Source: Caulobacter sp. RHG1 (GTDB taxonomy: Bacteria; Pseudomonadota; Alphaproteobacteria; Caulobacterales; Caulobacteraceae). From it: a stretch of DNA of 64,000 bases. Position numbers and translations under genes: made by a program. The first letter of the stretch is position 1, and every line of letters starts with the position of its first letter. The notes below the pieces were generated by a model that searched no databases, was not told the origin of the DNA, and saw only the letters and a list, made by a program, of their open reading frames with translations. Location of the stretch: positions 372,001 to 436,000 of the forward strand of contig NZ_SMZP01000002.1 in the NCBI RefSeq assembly GCF_013181195.1, given 5' to 3'. This document shows positions 1-8,857 of the stretch, one piece after another.

Positions 1-283
1 TGGTCTTCAGATTGCTCGCTTCCCAGGCGTTCAAGGCCCAGAGCACCGCGACCATGGCGACGACATAGAGCGTCATGATCGCAAACAGCGATCCCAGCTT
101 CGGCCCCAGGATGATCTTGGCGATGTTCAAGGCGCTCTGGCGGATCTTGCGCTGGCTCAGGGCCCAGACCGCAAAGAAGCCCAGATAGATCAGGCTCGCC
201 CACTCGCGGCTGTTGAGGTCAAAGCCAAAGTGGGCGGGATCCAGACTTTGCGAGGATGTCGGCGGCGTAAGGGGCGCGGCCAT
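1..283 (-). CDS. Membrane protein, C-terminus beyond window
   Basis: A minus-strand reading frame opens with ATG at 283 and runs off the left edge without a stop, giving about 94 residues. It starts with a Pro/Ser-rich segment, followed by a hydrophobic segment (LIYLGFFAVWAL), a basic loop, a conserved-looking IAKIILGPKLG stretch and a second hydrophobic segment rich in Met, Val and Ala. This looks like the N-terminal part of a multi-pass inner-membrane protein. No family was recognised. It diverges from the DUF2726 gene, with about 110 bases between their starts. No strong ribosome-binding site precedes the ATG, so the start is tentative. Confidence 0.6.
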   Translation of the reverse strand, partial: MAAPLTPPTSSQSLDPAHFGFDLNSREWASLIYLGFFAVWALSQRKIRQSALNIAKIILGPKLGSLFAIMTLYVVAMVAVLWALNAWEASNLKT

Positions 284-396
284 GGACGAGGCGACTCTTG
301 GCGAAGGGGCGGCGATGGGCGGGAGGCTGGAGGGTTACCGCAAGCTTAGCAATAAACATTCAGCGCTCGGCATGGCTGCTCGCCCTAGGGTTGGCC

Positions 397-1431
397 ATGC
401 CCAAACCCCTCCTCGCCGCCCTGCTGGCCGTTTTCCTGCTTTTCCCGATCAGCGCCGCAAACGCATCGCCTTCCTCCGTCTCAGGTCGCAGCGCCGTGGC
501 CGAACCCGCCGCGCCCCATCCCGTGGCCCGCGTGATGCTCAAGCCGCCGAGCTGGCTGGACACGCTGACCGCCGTCGCCTTGGCGGGCGCTGTGCTGACC
601 TTGCTGGGTCACCGTCTGGCGCGATCGGCGGGCGACGCACGCACGCGAGCCCGCCCGCAAGCTGGAACACAGGGCGCCGCGCCCCGAAACCTGACGCGGT
701 TCGACCAGGCGCAGGTCGAGATCCAGACCTTGCCGCACATGACCCCGGCGGTAGGGCTGGCGGAGACGGAGCGAACGGCGACGTGGCAGGCGACAATCGA
801 GCCCGAGCTGGATCGCGCGCGCGATGACACTCTGTTCGACGACGACACTGACGTGGAGGTTTCCGAAGACGCCTACGTCGAGACCGGCGGCCGGCGCGAC
901 GACGCGGAGGCCTGGCAGCGCGAAGCGTTGGGGCGGTTGAAAACGGCCTTGGCGAGCCACCCTAAGGCCCTCCAACGCAAGCGCCTGCTGAACCGCGAGG
1001 AATGGCCGCTGTTCGAAAAGGTTCTCGATCGCTGGGCCTGGTCCCAGCAGCTGAGGGTGATGGTCCAGGTCAATATGGGTGAGTTCATCCGCACACGGAA
1101 AGATGCGCCGGACACTGATGACCTCTACCGCGTCTTCGGCTCCAAGCGCGTCGACTTCCTGGTCTGCGACTGGCGGTGCCGGCCCTTGCTGGCGGTCGAG
1201 TATTTCGGCGGCGGCCATGGCCAGGGTACGGCCGAGCTTCGCGATGTGATCAAGGCGCAGGCCCTTATGGCGGTCGGAATCCCCCTGGTGATCGTCCAGG
1301 AGGCTTATGATCCCTTTGAGGTCCGGTGTTCCCTGGACGCTGCCCTGGCCCAGGCGCGCGACGTCGGCGAAGTGCAGCCGGTCTTTGCGATGAAGCCGAT
1401 CCGCGGAGAGAGGCCGCGTCGCGTGAACTAG
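397..1431 (+). CDS. Membrane-anchored DUF2726 protein
   Basis: A 344-residue protein starting at ATG 397, where a signal-like hydrophobic N-terminus (MPKPLLAALLAVFLLF) begins and an AGGG lies about seven bases upstream. The TTG at 298 would add 33 residues ahead of the signal and is less likely. A second hydrophobic segment (LDTLTAVALAGAVLTLLG) follows within 60 residues, so the C-terminal domain is probably cytoplasmic. The second half matches the DUF2726 pattern: an LLNREEWPLFEKVL opening, a VDFLVCD strand, an AVEYFGGGHG strand and a DVIKAQAL helix. DUF2726 is thought to be related to PD-(D/E)XK nuclease folds. The molecular function is unknown. Confidence 0.75.
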   Translation: MPKPLLAALLAVFLLFPISAANASPSSVSGRSAVAEPAAPHPVARVMLKPPSWLDTLTAVALAGAVLTLLGHRLARSAGDARTRARPQAGTQGAAPRNLTRFDQAQVEIQTLPHMTPAVGLAETERTATWQATIEPELDRARDDTLFDDDTDVEVSEDAYVETGGRRDDAEAWQREALGRLKTALASHPKALQRKRLLNREEWPLFEKVLDRWAWSQQLRVMVQVNMGEFIRTRKDAPDTDDLYRVFGSKRVDFLVCDWRCRPLLAVEYFGGGHGQGTAELRDVIKAQALMAVGIPLVIVQEAYDPFEVRCSLDAALAQARDVGEVQPVFAMKPIRGERPRRVN

Positions 1432-1538
1432 CCCGCGCGGCCTGCTCGCGTTGAGGGCTGCGGCGCATGGGAGCGCGCGGGCTGGCGCAAAGGCCTGCGC
1501 GCCCCAAGATAGAGAGCTCGCAGCCAAGCTGAGCCGCC

Positions 1539-3170
1539 ATGACCGACCGCACCCGCTTTCTCGATCACAAGGCCTTCGGCGCCCTGCTGGCCGATCTGCG
1601 CCTGACCCCGAATGTGTCCCAAGACCGGCTGCTGGAGTTCCTGGAACGGGTGGGTCTGGTCGCGCCCATCGCCCGCATCGATTGGCCCCGCGCCCTGGTC
1701 GTGGAAGGCCGGGGCGGCGTGGCCTCGCCCCCGGCCACGCCCACGGAGCGATCGGAAAGCCAGGCGCTGTCGGACGCGTTGGACGGCTGGCGGCGGCGCG
1801 ACGCCGATCCGGCCGCGCCCCATCCGCTGGACATGGACCCGACGTCGCCGGGCGGGACGCTGATCACCCGGACCTTCTCGCCTGAGACCTTCCGACCGTG
1901 GACCCGCTTTGACACCGAGATCGTCGGGGTCCGGGCCAAGCCGTTCTCCGTGCCGGACGCGGTCGACACCTATTATCACGACTGGCAGGCGCTGCTGGTG
2001 GCCGACGCGCTGGAGACGGGGATGCGGCTGGTGTTCGACACCCGCGATCCGCAGCTCTTGGCCCTGGCCATGGATGGCGACCTGGCCGCCCTCCCCCAGG
2101 ACCGGATCTACCAGCATGTCTCGTTCGAGGGGCCGCGGGGCCTGCGCGACGGCATGACCTGGGCGGGTTATTTCGACGCCGCCGCCCAGCTGGAGGTCGC
2201 GCGAAGCCGCAAGGTTCTGCAGCTGGCTCAACGCCAGGATGGCCCGGCCTTTCGCCTGAACGACGCCGAGATGCAGGAACTGGCCGATCTCGAGGCCGCG
2301 CGCGCCGTCGCGGCGCTGGCGGCTCTGGAGGCGCCCCGGTCCCAGGTGATGGCTTTCATCGTCTATCTCTGCGAGCGCTGGGACGAGAAGCGACGGCGCG
2401 GCCAGGGGGAGATCGCCGCCGAGTACAAGCGTCAGATCGAGCTGGCCGCGCGGCTGGCGATGTCGGCCTATGGCGTCGGCATCGCGGACCTATCGGTGGA
2501 GGTCGGGCGGGTGACGGGCCACTTCGCCAACACGCTCGACGTCATCTTCCCCGACTGGTCGCACAGCGCGCGGCAACGGGCGGAGCTGTCGCTGAAGGCT
2601 TCGGTGGTCGCCCAGGCCCCCTTGGCCTCGCCCGAATTGATCCTGACCGACGCCGATGTTGGCGATCTCCTGGATTGGCTCGAGCGCGATGGCCAATGGC
2701 GCGTGCATCTGGGCATCGAGGCGATGCTCAAGCACCAGTTCACCGGAGACCCGGTGGACCATGCGGCCCTGGCCAAGGAGGTCGAGACCCTGGCCACGAC
2801 CCTGGAGCATCTGATCAACGCCCTGCTGCGCGAGGCCGGTTGCGACGACAAGGGCACGCTCATGAAGAAGCTTGCCCGGTACTGGGGCGCGGTTGCCGAC
2901 GTCGGCGCGATCCTGCGCGATCGCTATGACCTCGTTACCCTCAAACGTCCCCTCTCCGACCAGCTCGCCATGATCGCCGAACTGCCCGCGACCGGTCCGA
3001 ACCTCTCCGTGGCCCAGACCCTGCTGCGAGCGGTGCTCTACCGCAACGCCGGCCAGCACACGGGCATGGCCAGTTTCACGGAGGAGGCGCTGCACGAGGC
3101 CGCGCGGGCCATGCTCACGGCGATGCTGCTGTGTCGCAAGGCGCTGCGGGTCGCCCCGCCTCAGCCCTGA
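1539..3170 (+). CDS. Unknown protein with C-terminal HEPN-type RNxxxH motif
   Basis: A 543-residue soluble protein starting at ATG 1539, about 107 bases after the DUF2726 gene on the same strand. No family was recognised over most of its length. The N-terminal 200 residues are mixed, the middle (about 240-340) is rich in charged helices, and the last 150 residues are almost entirely helical. Near the C-terminus the sequence RNAGQH (Arg502 to His507) sits in a predicted helix. This fits the Rx4-6H catalytic motif of HEPN ribonucleases, including the common Asn after Arg. HEPN domains are frequent RNase effectors in defence and toxin systems; that role is an inference here from a short motif and a helical context. 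Confidence 0.65.
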   Translation: MTDRTRFLDHKAFGALLADLRLTPNVSQDRLLEFLERVGLVAPIARIDWPRALVVEGRGGVASPPATPTERSESQALSDALDGWRRRDADPAAPHPLDMDPTSPGGTLITRTFSPETFRPWTRFDTEIVGVRAKPFSVPDAVDTYYHDWQALLVADALETGMRLVFDTRDPQLLALAMDGDLAALPQDRIYQHVSFEGPRGLRDGMTWAGYFDAAAQLEVARSRKVLQLAQRQDGPAFRLNDAEMQELADLEAARAVAALAALEAPRSQVMAFIVYLCERWDEKRRRGQGEIAAEYKRQIELAARLAMSAYGVGIADLSVEVGRVTGHFANTLDVIFPDWSHSARQRAELSLKASVVAQAPLASPELILTDADVGDLLDWLERDGQWRVHLGIEAMLKHQFTGDPVDHAALAKEVETLATTLEHLINALLREAGCDDKGTLMKKLARYWGAVADVGAILRDRYDLVTLKRPLSDQLAMIAELPATGPNLSVAQTLLRAVLYRNAGQHTGMASFTEEALHEAARAMLTAMLLCRKALRVAPPQP

Positions 3171-3185
3171 CCGGCCGGCGCGGTT

Positions 3186-3692
3186 TCAGCGGGCGGCGAT
3201 CTGGTAGGTCTTGGCCTCGCCCGACCCGTCGCTGTAACGGGTGGTGATGGTAACGGAGGGACCGGCGACGGCGAAGGTCATGACCTCGTCCTCAGCGGCC
3301 TCGCGCCAGCGCCCCGGACCGCCGCCGGGACCATAGATATCGATGCCGGCCCAGATGATCCGCTGGCCGTCGGCGCGGCAGCGGTTCTTCCAGACCTTGC
3401 CGTCGTCGGGCCGGGCGTAGCTGACATAGGCCATGCCATCCTCGACGCGATCGAGTTTGATGATGGCCGGATCGCGCCCGTTGACGGCCCCGATCGCGGC
3501 CCGGCAGATCCGGCCCAGGTCCTTGTCGCTGAGCGCCACCGGCGCCGGGGGCGCGACGGGCGCCGGTGCCGCGACAGCCGGCGTCGAGGCGGTGCGCACA
3601 GCCGGCGGATCGGCTGGCGTGGTGGGACTGGAGGACTGGCCGCAGGCGGACAGCAGCAGGAAGGTCATCACAGCCCATACAAGGCGAATCAT
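3186..3692 (-). CDS. Small lipoprotein, unknown function
   Basis: A 168-residue protein with a lipoprotein signal: a hydrophobic segment ending in the lipobox LLSAC, with the lipidated Cys at residue 17. A Pro/Ala/Thr-rich linker of about 35 residues follows, then a compact globular domain that probably faces the periplasm. The domain holds a DLGRICRAAIGAVNGRDP helix, two cysteines that could form a disulphide, and several beta strands ending near the C-terminus. It is convergent with the preceding gene (15 bases apart). No family was recognised; the lipobox is the firm evidence. Confidence 0.7.
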   Translation of the reverse strand: MIRLVWAVMTFLLLSACGQSSSPTTPADPPAVRTASTPAVAAPAPVAPPAPVALSDKDLGRICRAAIGAVNGRDPAIIKLDRVEDGMAYVSYARPDDGKVWKNRCRADGQRIIWAGIDIYGPGGGPGRWREAAEDEVMTFAVAGPSVTITTRYSDGSGEAKTYQIAAR

Positions 3693-3761
3693 TTTGCGCT
3701 CACCACCTTCGATTGACCCATCGTCGTGGGCGCGGATCCGGGCCGCAAGCCTGACGCGCGC

Positions 3762-4553
3762 CTACTCGCCGCGTGGGGCGATGATCACCCGCACGGTCAT
3801 CGGTGCGTTGTGCTGTTCCAGATCGCGCTCGATGCCGACAGGGTTGCCGATCCTGCCGTCCGGATCATAGACGAAGCAGAACAGCGCCTTGCAGTCGGGG
3901 TGGGCCTGATAACGCTCACGATCGACAAGCAGCTGCTCGCCCAGCTCCCTGGCCTTCAAGGTCGCGCGGGTCTTCTTGACCTCGATGACGATCTGCTCGG
4001 CCTTCAGCAGGAAATCGACCCGCGAGGCCCCGCCGGCATAGCTGGGGGTCCATTCCTCGCTGCGGATGTCGTCGAAGTGCAGCCGCAGCAGGCCGTGCAG
4101 CAGGTCCTGGACGTCATACTCGTCCTCGATCTCCAGGGTCGCGCGCTCGGCGTGGCGGTGTTGCAGCTGCCGGGCGACCTTGTGAAACCGCAGACAGATC
4201 TTCTCGACCAGAGCCAAGGCGTCCACGGCGACACCGCCGTCGTCGCGCTCAAAGCCGAAGGTGTTGATCTCGTCGATCATCGAGTTGATCACGGCCCGCG
4301 CGCTGTCGAGTCCATTGCTGTAGGCGGCCAGCTGCCGCGACGTCGGCCCCGTGGCGTGGTAGGCCACCACGGAAAATCGGATGGCGCGAAAATCGCTGAT
4401 GTTGCGGGCCTCGGCGCCGAAGATCTTCTCGATCGCGACCTCGGTGTCGCGGCGCCACTTCTTGAATTCCGGGCTGGTGACGTAGCCGTGCCCGAGGGTG
4501 GAAATGGCCTCGCGGCGCTGCTGGAGAAGGTCGAGAGCTTGAGCCTTGTTCAT
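3762..4553 (-). CDS. PD-(D/E)XK nuclease-like protein (DpnII/MboI type)
   Basis: A 263-residue protein if translation starts at ATG 4553; a start at 4622 would add a 23-residue tail with no typical features. The N-terminal half is helical and resembles the leader region of small standalone nuclease-like proteins. The C-terminal half has the PD-(D/E)XK core: Asp180 in RVDFLL, then a strand ending in Glu191-Val-Lys193 (IVIEVKK), followed by a DRERYQAHPDCKALFCFVYDP helix-strand unit typical of the REase_DpnII-MboI family. No methyltransferase partner is seen in the window, so it may be an orphan nuclease or act with a neighbour. Confidence 0.7.
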   Translation of the reverse strand: MNKAQALDLLQQRREAISTLGHGYVTSPEFKKWRRDTEVAIEKIFGAEARNISDFRAIRFSVVAYHATGPTSRQLAAYSNGLDSARAVINSMIDEINTFGFERDDGGVAVDALALVEKICLRFHKVARQLQHRHAERATLEIEDEYDVQDLLHGLLRLHFDDIRSEEWTPSYAGGASRVDFLLKAEQIVIEVKKTRATLKARELGEQLLVDRERYQAHPDCKALFCFVYDPDGRIGNPVGIERDLEQHNAPMTVRVIIAPRGE

Positions 4554-4647
4554 ACTCCAGGCGTGCCACAAACCCGTCCGGCAAGCCAAGCCTTGGCGGT
4601 CCGACGCCGCCGTTGCGGGCAAAGCTGCGCCGTTCTAGCGTTGCGCC

Positions 4648-5277
4648 ATGCCCCCTCCTCCGCCGCCCTTCAAGATCGACATTTCCAGTCTTTTGGAGAC
4701 TGCCGCGCGCGGCGAGGCCGCCCTCTATTCGCCGATCGCCATCGATCTGCCGTTCCTGACCTTGCTGGTGGAACCGACGGGCAAGGACGCGCGCCTGGGG
4801 CGTGAACTGTTGGTGAGGATGCGCGACCGGCGCGTTCTGGATCAAAACGAATGCTGCGACGACTGCATCGACCGGGCGCTGGTTTCCCTGCAGGAGGTCC
4901 GCAGCGCCCTGGTCGCGGTGCAGCTGGAGTTGGCGAAACGGCCCGAGAGCCCGCTGGCCTTGCTGACCCAGTTGATGGCCGCGGCGATCCGTCAGTTCCT
5001 GACCTATGAGCAGCGCCTGAACGCCAGCGCCGCCCCGGCCCGCGACGCCCCGCGTGGCGACGCCCCTGAGCCCCGCCCTCGGCCGTGGGAAATCCACCAA
5101 GCCTATCGCGACGCCTTGGAACGGCTCCGGGGCCATCTCAACCGTTGCCTGGGCCTGATCGCGGTGATCGCTGAAGACGAGGCCTTCGCCGCCGCCTTGA
5201 ACCCGCACTATCAAGGCCCCTGGCCGTTGGACGCCTATGTCACGCCCATCGCCCTGGATCACCTGACCGGGACCTAG
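4648..5277 (+). CDS. Unknown helical protein
   Basis: A 209-residue protein opening with a run of prolines and then mostly helical sequence. A CCDDC cluster lies at about residues 70-74 (NECCDDCIDRALVSL), and a Pro/Arg-rich linker near residues 130-150 divides two helical parts. The second part contains EIHQAYRDALERLRGHLNRCLG. No family was recognised. The gene diverges from the DpnII-like nuclease and converges on ardA: its TAG (5275-5277) overlaps the ardA stop (5274-5276), so the two genes share a tail-to-tail end with no room for a terminator. Confidence 0.6.
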   Translation: MPPPPPPFKIDISSLLETAARGEAALYSPIAIDLPFLTLLVEPTGKDARLGRELLVRMRDRRVLDQNECCDDCIDRALVSLQEVRSALVAVQLELAKRPESPLALLTQLMAAAIRQFLTYEQRLNASAAPARDAPRGDAPEPRPRPWEIHQAYRDALERLRGHLNRCLGLIAVIAEDEAFAAALNPHYQGPWPLDAYVTPIALDHLTGT

Positions 5278-5804
5278 CGCCCATGGAAGACATGCACTTC
5301 GTCATGCCCAGTCTCGACGGTGAAAAAGTCGCCATTGATCTCGGCGTCGCGGGCCATGGCCTCATAGTCGATATAGGAGCGTAGCGCTTCGGGAATGGTG
5401 ACGGTTTCCTCGGTCAGATCCTGGAGATAGTCGGCGAGACGCGCGAAGACCCCGCAGTATTGCTCGTCGAGCGCCTCGGCGGCCGCCTCCAGGTCGCCGC
5501 CGACATGGGCCAGGACCAAGGCGCCGAGCCCACCGCGTTCGCGCAGGAAGACGGCGATGGCCACCACGGCGTCGATGGCGGCGTATTCCGACAGTTGCAC
5601 GCCGCCGAAGTCTTCGTAGTCGTGGATGGCCCATTCTTCGGCGTCGGGCTCTGGAGAGCCCCGCAGCATCGCGGCGATGGCGCCCCGCACCGCGTCGGCA
5701 TCGTCTTCGACATCAATCCAGGCCCCATGAAGCCGGCCGCTGTTATAGGCGGCCAGACAGGCGACATAGATACGGGGCTCAAGGTTTTCAGCAGCTTGTC
5801 CCAT
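5274..5804 (-). CDS. ardA: Antirestriction protein ArdA
   Basis: A 176-residue acidic protein matching the ArdA family over its full length. Diagnostic stretches are PRIYVACLAAYNSGRLHGAWID near the N-terminus, EEWAIHDYEDFGG in the middle and SYIDYEAMARDAEINGDFF with HVFHGR at the C-terminus. ArdA mimics B-form DNA and blocks type I restriction-modification enzymes. The start at ATG 5804 has GAGGATCAGGATC just upstream and aligns with the usual family start; a longer frame to 6071 is only GC-rich read-through. ArdA is commonly carried by plasmids, ICEs and prophages, so its presence suggests past mobile DNA in this patch, although no integrase or transposase is visible. Confidence 0.9.
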   Translation of the reverse strand: MGQAAENLEPRIYVACLAAYNSGRLHGAWIDVEDDADAVRGAIAAMLRGSPEPDAEEWAIHDYEDFGGVQLSEYAAIDAVVAIAVFLRERGGLGALVLAHVGGDLEAAAEALDEQYCGVFARLADYLQDLTEETVTIPEALRSYIDYEAMARDAEINGDFFTVETGHDEVHVFHGR

Positions 5805-6103
5805 GATCCTGATCCTCAAGGCAGGGGTTCGAACATCGAACCCTTGCCCGTCGGCGAGACCGGGGGTGCAAGCGGAGGGGCGGCTTCGCGGGGACCCGGC
5901 TGCAGGACGGCCAAAGGCCGGACGAAGCTGGGCGGAAGCCGATCCGAAGCGCGCCGGGGGCGGCGCCCCAAGCCATGGCCGCGGACGCGGCCCAGCAAAA
6001 GCCGGCCGCCTGCAACGCCGTCGTCGAGAACCGCACGGCCCTGGGCTGCTTTCGCGATCGCCGTGGCTCAACCTGCAGGACCCTTCACGACCGAGTCGTC
6101 CGC

Positions 6104-7543
6104 ATGAGCCGCCCTTTCGCCATCGAGGTCATTCCCGCCGAGGCAGGCCAGACCCGTCCCAACGCCATCGTCCACGATCGCCGGCAGATGCCCGTGGGCC
6201 AGGGCGGTTTCCATGTCGGGGCCCTGCGCGCGCTGACCTTGGACGACCTGTTCGGTAGCCGGCGTGGTGTCGCCCGCTTCCAGGCCGCCGATTATCTCTA
6301 CGTCTACGACTGCGGCTCCGAGCCCAAGGCCGCCGTCATTCGCGAGATCAAGGCCCTGGCGGCGGCTCGCACCAGCCAGCGGCTGGACGTGCTGGTCCTG
6401 TCCCACTTCGACCGCGACCACATCTGTGGGACCCCGCATCTGCTGCACGCCAAGACCGGCCTGAGGGTCGACACGATCGTCCTGCCCTATATCAATGACG
6501 TCGAGCAGATCGCCGCCTTCGCCCGCGCGGCCGCAGCCGTCGAGGACCATGGCGGCGAGATCGACGACTTCTTCAGCGACCTCTGCGTGGACCCGGTCGG
6601 GACGCTCGCCGCATTCGGGCCGGAACGCATCATCCTCGTGAGGGCGGAGGGGCCGGACGGCGCCGTGGACGAGACGGGCCCCAAGGGCGAGCCTGACGAA
6701 CCGGCGGATGGTGAGCGCAAGACCCGCGATCGGTCTCGGCGCGAGCCGGACCTGATCGCGAAGGATCCTGCCCGCCCCATCGATCAGGTCCGGCTCCCCC
6801 AGCGCCGCGGCGCCGAGGTGCTGAGCGTGCGCAACGCCGCCCTCCGGGCGGTCGATCCCACCACCGCGATCGCCTGGAAGCTTTCGCCCCATGTCCGCGA
6901 CGCCGACCCAGCCGACCTGGCCAAGTTCCGGACCGAAGTGGAGACGCGCATGGGTTGGGGCCCAGGAACGTTTGCCGCGCAAGTCGCTCGGCCGGCCATC
7001 CGCAGACAGTTGGTGACGACAAAGCGCACGCCTCTCGCTGCCGCCTACCGCGAGGCCTTTGGCGACAAGAACCTCACCTCATTGTCGCTGTACTCTGGTC
7101 CCCTCGAGCCAGAGACCCTCGACGCCCGCTGCGTCGACCATGACCTGCCCCTGCATCCCCTGACCAAGATCGGCTGGCTGGGGACAGGCGACGCGCATCT
7201 TCGGCTCGGGGCCGACATCGCCGCCTTCAAGGCCGGGCTGGGCGCGGACCTGGATCTGGTCTGCACCTTCGTGCTGCCCCATCACGGTTCGATCGAAAAC
7301 AGCGACCCCACGGCCCTGGTCAGCCAGGCCGAGCAGTGGGTGGCGTCGGCCGATCCGATCCACAATTGGAAGCATCCGCACTGGAAGCTGCAAGCGGCGG
7401 TGGACGGCCTTGGCGCCAACTTCCACCACGTACGGGCGTCCGAGCACTCGGCCTTCGACGAGTGCTTCCATGTCGCCCGCCGGGGGGTGACGGGCCCCTT
7501 CTGGGTCTGCGGACCCGACTGGCTGTGTTGGCATATCGATTAG
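6104..7543 (+). CDS. Metallo-beta-lactamase-fold hydrolase
   Basis: A 479-residue protein starting at ATG 6104. The metal site is clear: SHFDRDHICG gives His101, Asp103, Asp105 and His106, an HxDxDH variant of the MBL motif. Near the C-terminus VLPHHGSIENSD resembles the PHHGS motif of ComEC/Rec2-type MBL domains. An insert rich in Glu, Asp and Arg (about residues 180-240) separates the two halves. The substrate cannot be told; relatives act on nucleic acids or small phosphoesters. It lies between ardA and a DUF6236-like gene and is transcribed alone. The long upstream extension to 5975 lacks family features and was not used. Confidence 0.75.
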   Translation: MSRPFAIEVIPAEAGQTRPNAIVHDRRQMPVGQGGFHVGALRALTLDDLFGSRRGVARFQAADYLYVYDCGSEPKAAVIREIKALAAARTSQRLDVLVLSHFDRDHICGTPHLLHAKTGLRVDTIVLPYINDVEQIAAFARAAAAVEDHGGEIDDFFSDLCVDPVGTLAAFGPERIILVRAEGPDGAVDETGPKGEPDEPADGERKTRDRSRREPDLIAKDPARPIDQVRLPQRRGAEVLSVRNAALRAVDPTTAIAWKLSPHVRDADPADLAKFRTEVETRMGWGPGTFAAQVARPAIRRQLVTTKRTPLAAAYREAFGDKNLTSLSLYSGPLEPETLDARCVDHDLPLHPLTKIGWLGTGDAHLRLGADIAAFKAGLGADLDLVCTFVLPHHGSIENSDPTALVSQAEQWVASADPIHNWKHPHWKLQAAVDGLGANFHHVRASEHSAFDECFHVARRGVTGPFWVCGPDWLCWHID

Positions 7544-7613
7544 GCCCCAGCATGAGCGCAAGTCGCCGGCGCGGTCATTACGCCGTCAGCGACGGACGGC
7601 TAAACCCACTGGC

Positions 7614-7635
7614 GCCCGATACCTCGATATCGGGC
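7614..7635. terminator. Hairpin between convergent genes
   Basis: GCCCGATA at 7614-7621 and TATCGGGC at 7628-7635 form a perfect 8-bp stem with a CCTCGA loop, between the MBL gene (ends 7543) and the DUF6236-like gene (ends 7666). It has no T-tract. It could end transcription from either side. Confidence 0.4.
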
Positions 7636-7665
7636 CATGCCTCTCATCACTGTTGAAGCTTTGCC

Positions 7666-8718
7666 CTAACGCGCCCGATCGATCTCATAGAGATAGGCCA
7701 TCGGGTGCCGTCGCAGCACAGTTCGGCGGGCTGTCGCGAGCTTCGTCTGCGCGCTCAAAATTCCCCCAAGCGCGATGCTTGCTCCGCTAGCGCCGAGCAC
7801 CTCGGGGACCGGCGCTGAGACGCCCGTCACGGCGGCTCCAACGGCGCCGATCCCGATCGCGACCAGTCCAACGACTTCCTTCGTCAAAAAGGCTTCGCGC
7901 CGCGCCAGACCAAGTTCCGACTTCAGGTCGGCGAGGTCGTCCTCCATTCTCTGTTCGAAGACCCGGTCCACTTCCCGGCGATCCGCCGACCCGTGGGGAT
8001 GTTCAACCGCCACTTTCAGGTGCGCATTGATCTGATCAAGATAGTTGTGCCGCAGCGCGCGCCGGGCCGCGCCGCCTTCCCTGGCTTCCCGTTTCCGGAA
8101 ATCGACAAGCCGTTCGATCGGCACATGCTCCAGAGCAAGGGTCTTGAAGGTCAGAGGGACGATCTGGAGGTGGTCGGCCGTAAGCGCTTCACCGGTGTGC
8201 GGTCCTAGGAGCTTGATCAAGGTGGAGTAGGCGCGGGTCCGGTCTGTGACGCGGGCGTGCGCCTTACCCGCCATGACATCAGCAAGCATCGACATCATCA
8301 AAAGCCCGAGATGTCTGTGCGTGTGGTGCCAGCCGTCCCTTTCCCCGGTCGCGAGATCAGCCTCAAAAAGCAAGCGCCAGGTGTTGCGCATGAATTTCTC
8401 GACCCTGATCCCGTACATCTCCGATTCCAGGAAATAGTCTTCGTCTGGATCGGGGTCCCTGGGGAGACGGAAGGCGTCAGGGAGGCCTCTGGTCACCAGA
8501 TCCTCGATCAGGACATGAACCTCTTCAAGCTCGGCGGAACTGGGCCGGCGGAACCGCACCAGAACCTCGACGGCCTCAGCCAGGTCTTCCCTAAAGTTCC
8601 GACGCGCGAACCGAGGATCAGGGGAGATGATGTCCAGGTGATCCCAGGTCAGGAGAGCGGTGCGCAGCAAGCTCTCGCTCTCGATCGTCATGTGCGGATA
8701 GTAGATCGCTGAATACAT
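7666..8718 (-). CDS. DUF6236-like protein
   Basis: A 350-residue protein. The start is set at ATG 8718 because GGAGGGG lies six bases upstream; a start at 8742 would put that ribosome-binding site inside the gene. The N-terminal sequence YSAIYYPHMTIESESLLRTA followed by LLTWDHLDIISPD resembles the opening of DUF6236 proteins (a YYP motif, then a TWD or YWD motif). The middle is helical. Near the C-terminus is a hydrophobic Gly/Ala-rich segment (VVGLVAIGIGAVGAAVTGVSAPVPEVL, split over two possible membrane helices). Function unknown; such proteins are scattered in accessory regions. Confidence 0.6.
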   Translation of the reverse strand: MYSAIYYPHMTIESESLLRTALLTWDHLDIISPDPRFARRNFREDLAEAVEVLVRFRRPSSAELEEVHVLIEDLVTRGLPDAFRLPRDPDPDEDYFLESEMYGIRVEKFMRNTWRLLFEADLATGERDGWHHTHRHLGLLMMSMLADVMAGKAHARVTDRTRAYSTLIKLLGPHTGEALTADHLQIVPLTFKTLALEHVPIERLVDFRKREAREGGAARRALRHNYLDQINAHLKVAVEHPHGSADRREVDRVFEQRMEDDLADLKSELGLARREAFLTKEVVGLVAIGIGAVGAAVTGVSAPVPEVLGASGASIALGGILSAQTKLATARRTVLRRHPMAYLYEIDRAR

Positions 8719-8857
8719 GTGGGCCCCTCCGCTCGCGATCAAAGCACAGGCGCCACAACCCTGGCGAGGCCCGTCATGGCGGTCAAGCTCAGGCCCTGGC
8801 GCCTGGCCGGTCGTTCGGGCGGAGCCGTCTCCCCGGTCCGCCTCGCGACGTTCTGGT

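Noticed and set aside
298..396. TTG start at 298 for the DUF2726 protein
   Set aside because: It would place 33 extra residues before a signal-like N-terminus; ATG 397 has a better ribosome-binding site and signal.
481..1527. A 348-codon minus-strand frame over the DUF2726 gene
   Set aside because: No recognisable domain, low-complexity Arg/Gln/Gly-rich sequence; the plus-strand gene fits a known family.
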